A model generated the notes under the pieces. That model saw nothing but the letters and a program-made list of their open reading frames with translations, had not been told where the DNA came from and ran no database searches. A stretch of DNA of 24,275 bases from CAYJAD01 sp964372165 (GTDB taxonomy: Bacteria; Desulfobacterota; Desulfovibrionia; Desulfovibrionales; Desulfovibrionaceae), in the NCBI GenBank assembly GCA_964372165.1, contig CAYJPT010000018.1, positions 1 through 24,275 on the forward strand, read 5' to 3'. Made by a program: the position numbers and the translations under genes. Numbering within the stretch: position 1 is the first letter of the stretch; every line of letters starts with the position of its first letter. Positions 1 through 7,798 of this stretch are shown piece by piece.

Positions 1-26
1 CAAAGTAGGCACAATTGCCTACTTTG
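1..26. repeat. Perfect 11-bp hairpin at window edge
   Basis: CAAAGTAGGCA (1-11) and its exact complement at 16-26 enclose the 4-base loop CAAT. No T-run follows on the + strand, so if it is a terminator it serves a gene beyond the left edge, or it is part of a palindromic repeat. It directly abuts a second inverted repeat starting at 27. Confidence 0.6.
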
Positions 27-80
27 TAAGGAAACGCACAATATGTTTTTTGACTTGTTGATTTAATAAGCGTTTCCTTA
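27..80. repeat. Inverted repeat with TAAGGAAACGC arms
   Basis: TAAGGAAACGC (27-37) is exactly complementary to GCGTTTCCTTA (70-80), with 32 bases between. The right half (GATTTAATAAGC followed by GTTTCCTTAA) resembles the palindrome at 6461-6495 and the right half of the hairpin at 3273-3300. This suggests a dispersed palindromic element. The rest of 81-302 is AT-rich and I see no convincing gene in it; a - strand open frame there has no coding character. Confidence 0.55.
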
Positions 81-302
81 ACTATGTGCAAATAGCATAG
101 CAAATTATAAATTTAATAAGCAAGCATCACATTACAAACGGATATATTATTTAATAAAATACAATAGACACGTAATCTCATGATATATAAAAGAATATTT
201 TTATAAAAATTTGCATGTACAAAAAACAAGACAAAAAATTGTTTTTTTGGTATACATCTCAATGGATATTGTATTTTTTTGTCTTTTAAACAAGGATTGA
301 AT

Positions 303-1160
303 ATGTATAAGAAATTTTTAATTTCAAATGTGATGTGTTGTTTTATGCTTTTTAGCATGTTTTGTGTTCCTGCTCACGCTGCAGAAAAAACTTTAAGACT
401 TTCCAGTACTATTGGTCCTGTTGATGCAGGTATTATCCCTCTACTTGCAGAAACTTTTACTAAAAAAACGGGTATACCTGTCACTTACGAGAAGGCTGGA
501 ACTGGTGCAACCCTTAAAAAAGCTGAAAGCGGAAACTTTGATCTTGTCATAGTACACGCAAGAAGCCTTGAAGATGCTTTTGTTAAGGCAGGCTTTGGTG
601 TTGATCGCAGAGATGTGATGTATAATGACTTTGTGATATTGGGACCAAAAAGTGACCCTGCAAAAATTAAGGGCATGAAAGACGTTGCCAAAGCGTTGCA
701 AACAGTTGCTAAAACTGAGGTGCCATTTGTTACAAGAAATGATAACTCAGGTACACATGTAAAAGAAATGCAACTTTGGAAAGCTGCTAACATTAAACCA
801 TCTGGCGATTGGTATATAAAGTTTGCAGACGGAGCTAAGGGTAATAAAGCAACAACTCTTTATACCAATGACAAACAAGCTTATGTGCTTATGGATCGTG
901 CTACTTGGCTTACCTTAAAAGACAAACTTAATTTAGAAATCTTAGTAGAGCATGATAAAAGAATGCTCAACCTTATAGCATTAATTCGTGTTAATCCAGA
1001 ACGCTTTGGTTCAGTACATAAAGACGAAGCCTTAAAATTTGCTGATTGGGTAGTTGGTGATGAAGCGCAAATGATTATCCGTGATTTTGGTAAGGATAAA
1101 TATGGTGCTGCACTATTTTTTCCTAACTCTGACCAATGGAATGCTAAGAATCCAAAATAA
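303..1160 (+). CDS. tupA: TupA-like periplasmic tungstate/oxyanion-binding protein
   Basis: Solute-binding protein expected to bind tungstate or a similar oxyanion in the periplasm and hand it to an ABC permease. The ATG at 303 is preferred because AAGGA lies 6 bases upstream; an in-frame TTG at 279 has no such site. Residues 1-26 form a signal peptide ending AHA, giving a 285-residue precursor, normal for the family. TupA-type segments follow: a VMYNDFVILGPKSDP stretch in the first half, a DNSGTHVKEMQLW segment in the middle, and INPE-like RVNPERFG near the end. The ligand loop after the first strand reads LSSTIGPVDAG rather than the usual TTTS-type motif, so specificity may differ. No tupB or tupC follows, since the gene is monocistronic here with hairpins directly downstream. 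Family placement is confident; the ligand is inferred. Confidence 0.82.
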   Translation: MYKKFLISNVMCCFMLFSMFCVPAHAAEKTLRLSSTIGPVDAGIIPLLAETFTKKTGIPVTYEKAGTGATLKKAESGNFDLVIVHARSLEDAFVKAGFGVDRRDVMYNDFVILGPKSDPAKIKGMKDVAKALQTVAKTEVPFVTRNDNSGTHVKEMQLWKAANIKPSGDWYIKFADGAKGNKATTLYTNDKQAYVLMDRATWLTLKDKLNLEILVEHDKRMLNLIALIRVNPERFGSVHKDEALKFADWVVGDEAQMIIRDFGKDKYGAALFFPNSDQWNAKNPK

Positions 1161-1195
1161 TATCCATATATAGTCTGCTAACTGTCTTTAACTGC

Positions 1196-1231
1196 CTATT
1201 TACCCTTGCACAAAAGTACGAGGGTAAATAG
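1196..1231 (+). terminator. Hairpin after tupA
   Basis: CTATTTACCCT (1196-1206) pairs perfectly with AGGGTAAATAG (1221-1231) around a 14-base loop, 36 bases past the tupA stop. There is no T-run after it, so intrinsic termination is plausible rather than certain. Confidence 0.5.
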
Positions 1232-1266
1232 ACAGCACTGAAAAATAACGCTGAATTAAAACACCT

Positions 1267-1308
1267 CTTTAAGACTCCTGCACAATGAATTGTGCAGGAG
1301 TCTTAAAG
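1267..1308. terminator. 20-bp perfect palindrome between tupA and glmS (family 1)
   Basis: Two perfectly complementary 20-base arms (1267-1286 and 1289-1308) meet at a 2-base centre. It lies between the convergent ends of tupA and glmS, so it can act as a bidirectional terminator; the weak T-run on the glmS side (TGTTTT) supports that direction. The 16-mer AAGACTCCTGCACAAT at 1271-1286 recurs exactly at 23405-23420, making this a member of a dispersed repeat family. Confidence 0.7.
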
Positions 1309-1328
1309 GATGAAGCATTGTCCTAATA

Positions 1329-3146
1329 TTATTCAACAGTCACACTTTTAGCCAAATTTCTGGGTTGATCCACATCAAGATTAAGTTGCGTTGCCACATA
1401 ATAAGCAAAAAGTTGCAAAGCTGGTAAAATTAAAAAACTTTGCAAAGGTTGCTCCTGAGTTAAAGGTAATTGCCAACTATGTGTGGAATTTATAGGTGCA
1501 CCTTTGTTACAAAGCACAATAGTGCGCCCACGTCTTGCTTGCACAACTTCTGTATTGGAGCGCACTTTTTCAAATAAATGATCATTAGCGGCAATGACAA
1601 AGGTTGGAAATTCTGTATCAATCAAGGCAATAGGGCCATGTTTCATCTCTGCAGAAGAATAACCCTCTGCATGAATATATGACAATTCTTTTACTTTTAG
1701 TGCACCCTCAAGGGCTAAAGCATATTGATAACCGCGTCCTAAGAAAAAGAAATGCTTTTCTTTATAATATTCTACAGAGAGGGATTCTGCCCTTTCAGCA
1801 ATGCTTGGTAATTGATCTTCTAATACCCCAGGCATGCTTTCTATGCTTTCAATATATTTAACAATTTGCTCTGCATTTATTCCTTTTTTTTGTGCGTAAT
1901 ACATAGATATTAACAATAAGAGCACCATTTGAGCAGTCATTGCCTTGGTTGATGCAACACTAATTTCAGGTCCGGCATAGGTATAAAGTGTAGTATCTGC
2001 CTCCCTTGCAAGTGAAGATCCAAGTACATTACATATGGCAACTGTTGGCATTTGACTATTTTTTGCTTTTAGCAATGCAGTAAGAGTGTCTGCAGTTTCA
2101 CCACTTTGACTCATACATAAAACAAATTCATCTTCAAAAAATGCCGGTGTTCTAAAAGCAAATTCTGAAGCAAGCTCCACATTTACCGCTATGCCAGATA
2201 ACTGCTCAATAATGTCCTTGCCCCAAAGAGCCGCATAATAGGAAGTGCCACATGCCGCAATATGTATGCGCCTTGGTATGGGCATATTATCAAGTTCATG
2301 TAAAACTATTTTAGATTCAACAAGTCTTGAACGCAAACAATCGCCAATAACCTTAGGTTGCTCAAAAATTTCTTTAAGCATGAAATGCTTATAGCCATCT
2401 TTTTGTGCAGAAACAGTATCCCAAGCAAGAGTTACAGCATCTCTTGAAATCTCAGTTAAATCTGTTAATTTTTTAAGTTTATATCCGCTTGGCTCACAAC
2501 AAAGTAATTCTCCTTCATTAATAAAAACAACATCCTTAGTCCAAGTAATAAAGGCAGGTGCGTCAGAGGCAATAAAGTATTCATTTTGCCCAACACCTAA
2601 GAGCATCGGTCCAGATTGGCGTACAGCCCATAACTTATTTGGATGATTTATATCTGTAATAACAAGTGCATATGCGCCTTTTACTTCTTTTAAAGCAATT
2701 TGTAAGGCTCTTTCTATATTCCCCTCACGCTCAAAATGATAAGCAATAAAGTTAACTAATACTTCTGTATCTGTTTCAGAACTATATTTAATACCGTGAG
2801 GTTTTAAAAACTCTTTAAGCTCAAGATAATTTTCAATAATTCCATTGTGAACAATACAAAGTTTTTTGCTATTGTCCATATGTGGATGAGCATTATTTTC
2901 TGTAGGCTCACCATGAGTCGCCCAGCGTGTATGGCCTATAGCAGAAGTAACAGGTTTATGCAGTTCAGTTTGAATTTTTTTTTCAAGATTTTCTAACTTA
3001 CCGGCGGCCTTAACTGCCTTAAAAACATTATTATCCAAAAAGGCAATACCAGAAGAATCATAACCGCGATATTCTAATTTACGTAAAGCCTCAATGGCAA
3101 TATACAATGCTGGCTGAAAACCAGTATATCCTATAATTCCACACAT
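1329..3146 (-). CDS. glmS: Glutamine--fructose-6-phosphate aminotransferase (isomerizing)
   Basis: Makes glucosamine-6-phosphate from fructose-6-phosphate and glutamine, the entry step to UDP-GlcNAc for peptidoglycan and LPS; cytoplasmic. The protein begins MCGIIGYTG, so Cys2 is the N-terminal glutaminase nucleophile after Met removal. The glutaminase domain fills about residues 2-220 with HTRWATHGEPT and HNGIIENY motifs. Two SIS sugar-isomerase domains follow (about 285-420 and 455-595), including SQSGETADT and STKAMTAQ, and the C-terminus DQPRNLAKSVTVE is the family's typical end. At 605 residues it has the usual length. A GGAG site lies 7 bases before the ATG. It is separated from fliI by a 221-base spacer with several hairpins, so it is probably transcribed alone. 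No glmS ribozyme is recognisable in the short leader. Confidence 0.97.
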   Translation of the reverse strand: MCGIIGYTGFQPALYIAIEALRKLEYRGYDSSGIAFLDNNVFKAVKAAGKLENLEKKIQTELHKPVTSAIGHTRWATHGEPTENNAHPHMDNSKKLCIVHNGIIENYLELKEFLKPHGIKYSSETDTEVLVNFIAYHFEREGNIERALQIALKEVKGAYALVITDINHPNKLWAVRQSGPMLLGVGQNEYFIASDAPAFITWTKDVVFINEGELLCCEPSGYKLKKLTDLTEISRDAVTLAWDTVSAQKDGYKHFMLKEIFEQPKVIGDCLRSRLVESKIVLHELDNMPIPRRIHIAACGTSYYAALWGKDIIEQLSGIAVNVELASEFAFRTPAFFEDEFVLCMSQSGETADTLTALLKAKNSQMPTVAICNVLGSSLAREADTTLYTYAGPEISVASTKAMTAQMVLLLLISMYYAQKKGINAEQIVKYIESIESMPGVLEDQLPSIAERAESLSVEYYKEKHFFFLGRGYQYALALEGALKVKELSYIHAEGYSSAEMKHGPIALIDTEFPTFVIAANDHLFEKVRSNTEVVQARRGRTIVLCNKGAPINSTHSWQLPLTQEQPLQSFLILPALQLFAYYVATQLNLDVDQPRNLAKSVTVE

Positions 3147-3217
3147 ATACCTACTCCACTTTTTTATAATATAATCTAAAGTTTTTGTGACATTTTTTAT
3201 TTTTCATAGACTTACTC

Positions 3218-3301
3218 AAAAAAACCACGCTTTTTTGCGTCCCACAGGGCGAATGAAGGCAGTGTGCCTTTTTGATTTATTCTGCTTGCAGAATAAATCA
3301 G
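3218..3301 (-). terminator. Hairpin cluster after fliI
   Basis: Three stem-loops lie between fliI and glmS. TGATTTATTCTGC (3273-3285) pairs perfectly with 3288-3300. AAGGCA/TGCCTT (3256-3261/3265-3270) is followed by T's on the + strand. ACGC/GCGT (3227-3230/3237-3240) is followed on the - strand by GG and seven T's. The last is the best intrinsic terminator for the leftward flagellar operon. The bases around 3290-3312 resemble the palindrome family at 6461-6495. Confidence 0.55.
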
Positions 3302-3367
3302 CATTTACTTAAGTATTAATATACTCTTCCGCGTATACTAACTAACCCACTAGCTAAATAAATATAA

Positions 3368-4801
3368 TTAAGCATTAGCCAAAAGACGTAACGCTTTCAT
3401 ACTTTGCGCAACTGTTTGTTCTTCATCCACAGCTTGGCATAAAAAAGTATTAATATGGGGCATTTTTGCAATTGCGGCATCAATATTTGGATTAGAACCT
3501 TGAGCATAAGCACCAATATTAATCATATCCTCAACCTTACGATATGTACTCATAAGGCGTGTAATATTTTGCCCTGCGGCAATATCTTCTTTAGAACAAA
3601 TATCACTGCGCAAGCGGCTGATTGAACGCAAAACATCAATGGCAGGAAAATGCCCTTGATCTGCTAAATCTCTAGTTAGCACAATGTGCCCATCCAAAAT
3701 AGAACGTACAGCATCAGCAATGGGCTCGTTAAAGTCATCTCCATCAACCAATACTGTATATACACCTGTGATTGTACCATTATCAGAACGGCCTGCACGT
3801 TCCAAAAGTTTTGGTAATTGTGCAAAAACAGTAGGAGTATAGCCCTTGGTGGTAGGTGGCTCGCCAATGGCAAGTCCCACTTCTCGTGCTGCCATGGCAA
3901 AGCGTGTTACAGAGTCCATCATAAGCAAAACGTCTTTGCCTTGATCACGAAAATATTCTGCAACTGCAGTTGCTGCATATGCCGCACGCATACGTACCAA
4001 AGGAGATTGGTCTGAAGTTGCAATTATTAAAACAGACCTCGCCATACCCTCAGGGCCAAGGTCACGCTCCATAAATTCCAAAACCTCACGACCACGTTCG
4101 CCAATAAGACCAATCACATTAACATCTGCCTTGGTGTAGCGTGCCATCATACCCATTAGAGTTGATTTACCAACACCAGATCCAGCCATAATACCAACAC
4201 GTTGCCCCTTACCAAGCGTAAGCAAAGTATTAATTGAGCGCACCCCGACATCCAAAATATCACTAATGCGTGGGCGTTTAAGTGGACTTGGAGGATCGGC
4301 ATAAATTGGGGCTAAGCTTTGTCCCCATATATTTTGTGCATCATTAATCCACTGTGGTACAAAAGGTTTTTGCTCTTCCAATTTTTTGGCAAAGCTTTCT
4401 TTATTTTCTTCATTAAACTCAGTAGGAATAGAAAAAATTTCAGTAGAAACACTTGGACCACCATCAAGAGGTAAACCAAAAGCATCTAGAGTACGCCCAA
4501 GAATATGTGCGCCAACGGGAAAATATGGAGGCAATTTGCTATTACGAATAAGGCTACCTGGACGTATGCCACGCATATCCGCATAGGGCATAAAAAGTAA
4601 GTTTCCATCACGAAAGCCTACAACTTCAGCAGCTACGCCATTTTCTTCACCTTCAGGTATCATATGACATACAGATCCAAGGGGTGCACGCAAGCCACTG
4701 CCTTCTGCAATTAAACCAACAACCTTATTTACCTTACCAAACACATGTAAAGGGCTTGAATTTTGGAGTAATTGTTTGCATGCACTTGGATCAAGTTTCA
4801 T
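3368..4801 (-). CDS. fliI: Flagellum-specific ATPase FliI
   Basis: Hexameric ATPase of the flagellar type III export apparatus at the cytoplasmic face of the basal body; it releases export substrates from chaperones with FliH and FliJ. The F1/V-ATPase beta-like core is clear: Walker A GSGVGKST at residues 207-214, Walker B region VLLMMDSVTRFA, and the GEPPTTKGYTPTVFAQLPKLLERAG segment. At 477 residues it is longer than the usual 430-460. The extra length is mostly a charged, glutamate/lysine-rich segment at about residues 127-162, placed between the N-terminal barrel and the ATPase core. AGGA precedes the ATG, and the gene starts 31 bases after the fliH stop. It is the last gene of the operon; no fliJ follows in the usual place. 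An alternative as a non-flagellar secretion ATPase is ruled out by the neighbours. Confidence 0.96.
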   Translation of the reverse strand: MKLDPSACKQLLQNSSPLHVFGKVNKVVGLIAEGSGLRAPLGSVCHMIPEGEENGVAAEVVGFRDGNLLFMPYADMRGIRPGSLIRNSKLPPYFPVGAHILGRTLDAFGLPLDGGPSVSTEIFSIPTEFNEENKESFAKKLEEQKPFVPQWINDAQNIWGQSLAPIYADPPSPLKRPRISDILDVGVRSINTLLTLGKGQRVGIMAGSGVGKSTLMGMMARYTKADVNVIGLIGERGREVLEFMERDLGPEGMARSVLIIATSDQSPLVRMRAAYAATAVAEYFRDQGKDVLLMMDSVTRFAMAAREVGLAIGEPPTTKGYTPTVFAQLPKLLERAGRSDNGTITGVYTVLVDGDDFNEPIADAVRSILDGHIVLTRDLADQGHFPAIDVLRSISRLRSDICSKEDIAAGQNITRLMSTYRKVEDMINIGAYAQGSNPNIDAAIAKMPHINTFLCQAVDEEQTVAQSMKALRLLANA

Positions 4802-4832
4802 ATATTTTCCTGCTAAGCATGAGGCTTAAAAC

Positions 4833-6386
4833 TTAGGGTTTGCTTGCTTCCAAATCATCTTGAGGTAATGGCAACAATTCTTCTTCAAGTGCTTGCAATC
4901 TTTGTGATTGATTTGATGTATTTTGCATATTGTGTGATGAATTATCAGAAGATCCAAAAGTCACAGCACCAGTAGCTTGTGTTGCAGGTAAATCGTCTGT
5001 TGTTTCATCTTGTAACTCGTCAAACATATCATTTGGCAAGTCATTTGGCATATCACTAGCCAAATCACCTGGCAAATCACTTGATAACTCACTAGATATG
5101 TTATCGTGTACATCGCTTGGCAAGTCATTTGGCAACAAAACATCTTCAACCAGTGCTGTGGCATCGGCTAGTTCATCTTGTGCTGGCATAGCCTGTTGAA
5201 CTTGTGCCTTAGTATTAACTTGTGCAATATTTGGTGTAGCATCAACATGTTGTGATGCATTCAAGTCAACTTCCTGTATGCTCTCTTGCGCAGCTACATT
5301 GTTATGTTCTGACATGTTAGCATTTTGCAATTCTTGAGGTGGGGATATATCGTCAATATTTAAGTTTTGCTCTTCAGGCAATGCTGTATTATCAGCTTCA
5401 ATATGCGCTTCTACATCTGCCACTTTGGGTTCGGATGTAGCAGACTTTACCTTGGCAAGGTGCGATAAATTTTCCATCTCAAGGCGAGAAATTTCTTTAG
5501 CAAACTCAACTCCAGCTTCATCAATGGTACTTTCAGGCAAAGCAAGATGTTCTAAAATGTTTTCAACCATTTCACGAAATAATTCTAAACGACTGTCAAC
5601 AGAACCACTGCTGCTTTCAGCTAAAAGTCCACCAAGCTCAAGGTTTTCATCAGGCTGAATTTCCCACTGCCCAAGGTCTGGCATTTTTTCTTTAGCTGCG
5701 GAAAAAATATCCGCCATAACCGCTTCATCGTCTGGATGTACACGCAAAGTAATATGACGCCTATCGTCTAAATTACGCACAGCCTCAATAACTAATTGCT
5801 CTAAAATTTTATTATAACGCTCATCTAAGGCCAAGGCTGTGCCTTTTTCAACGCAAACTTTAAGAAGGGACACAAGCTCACCCCTCCAATGCGCAAACAC
5901 ATTCAAACTTTGCTTTTCTATAGCTTTGAGCACACCAGCTACAGCTAAGCCCATAGTATGCCTAAATTTTTCAAGTTCTTCTTGGGCTTGCTCAAGCCCA
6001 GCTTGAAAGCCGTCTTCTTGTGCAGTATTATGTGTATGTTTTGCCCTATCAAGCTCACCCTGCACTTCATGGCGCAAATCTTGCGCCTCATTACGAATGG
6101 ACTCGGCACTGGCTTGAATTGCCTTGGCTTCATTGCGTATACTTGCAGCTTCGGCTTCAGCTTCTTCAATTATTTTTTGCCGTTCAGTATAAGCTTCACC
6201 TAAAATAAGACGGGCACGATCTATTGCTTTAGCACGTACTTTTTCAAGGTAATCTTGTTTAGTACGTTGATTCCATTGCTCCTGACGAGACGCTGCCTGC
6301 ATAGCATCAAGCTTGCTCAAAGTCGATTCACGCTTTGAATCAAGAAATATGGTTCCCCATTTGCTATCATTATCATCAGTAGCCAT
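4833..6386 (-). CDS. fliH: FliH-like export-ATPase regulator with long acidic tail
   Basis: FliH binds FliI, holds it at the export gate and restrains its ATPase. This 517-residue protein is about twice the normal length (roughly 230-260). Residues 35-125 are a charged, heptad-like coiled coil rich in A, E, K and R. Residues about 128-285 are the FliH/SctL-type domain (GLEQAQEELEKF, RHITLRVHPDD, GGLLAESSSGSVDSRLE). From about residue 300 to the end the protein is low complexity, rich in D, E, N, Q, S and P. Residues 418-465 contain repeats of the type (S/N)DLP. It lies between fliG and fliI, as expected. The start has only a weak ribosome site (GGA). The role of the tail is unknown; the N-terminal two-thirds supports the FliH call. 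Confidence 0.85.
   Translation of the reverse strand: MATDDNDSKWGTIFLDSKRESTLSKLDAMQAASRQEQWNQRTKQDYLEKVRAKAIDRARLILGEAYTERQKIIEEAEAEAASIRNEAKAIQASAESIRNEAQDLRHEVQGELDRAKHTHNTAQEDGFQAGLEQAQEELEKFRHTMGLAVAGVLKAIEKQSLNVFAHWRGELVSLLKVCVEKGTALALDERYNKILEQLVIEAVRNLDDRRHITLRVHPDDEAVMADIFSAAKEKMPDLGQWEIQPDENLELGGLLAESSSGSVDSRLELFREMVENILEHLALPESTIDEAGVEFAKEISRLEMENLSHLAKVKSATSEPKVADVEAHIEADNTALPEEQNLNIDDISPPQELQNANMSEHNNVAAQESIQEVDLNASQHVDATPNIAQVNTKAQVQQAMPAQDELADATALVEDVLLPNDLPSDVHDNISSELSSDLPGDLASDMPNDLPNDMFDELQDETTDDLPATQATGAVTFGSSDNSSHNMQNTSNQSQRLQALEEELLPLPQDDLEASKP
4992..5135 (-). repeat. Degenerate 12-base tandem repeat inside fliH
   Basis: On the + strand, units like TTGGCAAGTCAT, CTGGCAAATCAC and TTGGCATATCAC follow each other at about 12-base spacing. 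They encode four-residue units of the type SDLP, NDLP, GDLA and NDMP. Copies are diverged but remain in frame, so the array can expand or contract without breaking the gene. Confidence 0.6.
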
Positions 6387-6460
6387 AATTAATCCATATT
6401 AACTAAATCAATACATATTTTATATAACTTTTGTAAGCTAAATCCAAATGTTACTTTAAG

Positions 6461-6495
6461 TTAAGGAAACACTGATTAAATCAGCATTTCCTTAA
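6461..6495. repeat. Palindrome with TTAAGGAAA arms between fliG and fliH (family 2)
   Basis: TTAAGGAAA (6461-6469) pairs with TTTCCTTAA (6487-6495); after a 2x2 internal loop, CTGAT pairs with ATCAG around a 3-base loop. There is no T-run and it lies inside an operon, so it may be a processing or stabilising hairpin rather than a terminator. Related sequence occurs at 27-80 and at 3288-3312. Confidence 0.6.
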
Positions 6496-6507
6496 ACACA
6501 CATATTA

Positions 6508-7503
6508 TTAAACAAAAACGTCTCCACTACCACGATTGATGGTAATTTTACCTTCGCCCTCAAGTCTACGTACAACTCTAACTACATTTTGCTGAGCTGA
6601 CTCAACATCTGCTAAGCGAGTTGGCCCCATAAAGTCTAATTCTTCACGAATCATGGCAGAAGCGCGCTCTGACATATTCTTAAAGAACTTTTCTTTAAGT
6701 TCATCATTGGCACCACGTAAAGCCATAGTGAGGTCTTCATTGGAGATTTCTTTAAGTAATTCACGCACACCCTTATCATCAAGCACTCGGCAATCATCAA
6801 ATACGAACATGAGGTTACGTATATCTTCAGCCATTTGTACGGAATCTTCTTCAATTTCTGCAAGTACTTCTTCTTCTGTGGCTCGGTCAACAGCATTAAG
6901 AATTTCAGCAACAGATTGAACACCACCAACTTTTTTACCTTCCTTGCCACCCATGGCAATAAGCTGACTTTGCAACACTTTGTCCACCTCAAGTAGCATA
7001 TCCTCCGGTACAGCCTCAAGTCTTGCTAAACGCATTAGCACTTCGGGGCGTACACCAGCCGGCAAGTTAACAAGTAAGTTTGCAGCTTGGTCAGAATGTA
7101 GATGACCAAGAATAAGAGCCAAGGTTTGTGGATGTTCATTACGCAATATTTGCGCAAGCAAGCGCGGGCTAACCTGCTCAAGCTCACGAAATGGCGCAGG
7201 ACCGGCATTTAGATTAAGGGAGTCCATAATATATTTGGCAGTTTCAGGGTCAACATTTTTTGTGAGTAATCGTTTCAAAATGTCAGACCCACCTGAAATC
7301 ATATCTACACCTTCAACCAAGGCATCATGAAATTCACGCATGACTTCTTCAACAACTTCTTTAGGGACAGGATCAAGATCAACTATGGTTTTTGATATAG
7401 TGGCAATTTCTTGACGATCCATGCGCTTAAATACGTCGGAAGTAAACTTATCGCCCATAGCTAGTAACAGAACTGCTATTTTTTGTTGGCCGTTTAACTC
7501 CAT
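6508..7503 (-). CDS. fliG: Flagellar motor switch protein FliG
   Basis: Rotor protein of the C ring: its N-terminal domain docks on the FliF tail, its middle domain binds FliM, and its C-terminal domain meets the stator. At 331 residues it has the usual length. The EHPQ motif of the middle domain is at residues 123-126. The C-terminal torque helix is present, with charged residues in the RGANDELKEKFFKNMS segment followed by REELDFMGPTRLADVE. AGGAG lies just before the ATG. The gene follows fliF and the 68-codon FliF-tail-like gene, and precedes fliH by 121 bases containing a palindrome. Confidence 0.97.
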   Translation of the reverse strand: MELNGQQKIAVLLLAMGDKFTSDVFKRMDRQEIATISKTIVDLDPVPKEVVEEVMREFHDALVEGVDMISGGSDILKRLLTKNVDPETAKYIMDSLNLNAGPAPFRELEQVSPRLLAQILRNEHPQTLALILGHLHSDQAANLLVNLPAGVRPEVLMRLARLEAVPEDMLLEVDKVLQSQLIAMGGKEGKKVGGVQSVAEILNAVDRATEEEVLAEIEEDSVQMAEDIRNLMFVFDDCRVLDDKGVRELLKEISNEDLTMALRGANDELKEKFFKNMSERASAMIREELDFMGPTRLADVESAQQNVVRVVRRLEGEGKITINRGSGDVFV

Positions 7504-7591
7504 TTTTTTACTCCTTTAGCCATGAATTGAAAAGTATAGTCATTTTTTTGGCGGCATTTGTGTATTGTACAACAAATCTTTATAACTGTCA

Positions 7592-7798
7592 TTAGTCTTG
7601 ATTCATCCAACCTTTCACAATACAGATGGTTTGATCCCAATGCCTATTTGTAAGCTGGAGTAAACGTACTCTTAATTCTTCCGTCCTACGTGAGATTTCT
7701 TTTTGGGCTTTGCGCAAAGCTTTTAGGTTTGCCAAAGCCTCTTCATTGCCAGACTGGGCTGCTGCGGTTAGTGCTCTACGCTCGGACTGGTTCACCAT
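7592..7798 (-). CDS. Small protein with a FliF-like C-terminal tail
   Basis: A 68-residue protein between fliF and fliG. Residues 1-38 are predicted helical and rich in A, E, K and R. The last 29 or so residues match the FliG-binding tail of FliF next door: here EELRVRLLQLTNRHWDQ, in FliF EALRIHIFNLSEQHMDQ, then ICIVKGWM against ITIMRGWI. The ATG at 7798 overlaps the last 23 bases of fliF in the +1 frame; a TAA two codons upstream in this frame fixes the ATG as the first possible start there. GAGG lies 11 bases before it, so translation is probably coupled to fliF. It is likely a real gene, because it fills the spacer, is operon-placed and encodes a tail homologous to FliF. A FliG-binding role is inference; no named family was recognised. 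Confidence 0.72.
   Translation of the reverse strand: MVNQSERRALTAAAQSGNEEALANLKALRKAQKEISRRTEELRVRLLQLTNRHWDQTICIVKGWMNQD

Noticed and set aside
113..358. 81-codon - strand frame at the left end
   Set aside because: Runs through the tupA promoter and signal-peptide coding region; composition is random AT-rich.
3147..3226. glmS ribozyme in the leader of glmS
   Set aside because: The leader is short and AT-rich with no ribozyme-like core; the class is mainly known from Gram-positive bacteria.
4992..5135. Regularly spaced short repeats that could suggest a CRISPR array
   Set aside because: The unit is about 12 bases with no unique spacers, and it stays in frame inside fliH, so it is a coding tandem repeat.
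7776..7798. Programmed frameshift joining FliF to the small downstream frame
   Set aside because: The small frame is in +1 with no clear slippery site, and an ATG with a GAGG upstream explains it by coupled initiation. Not excluded, only less likely.
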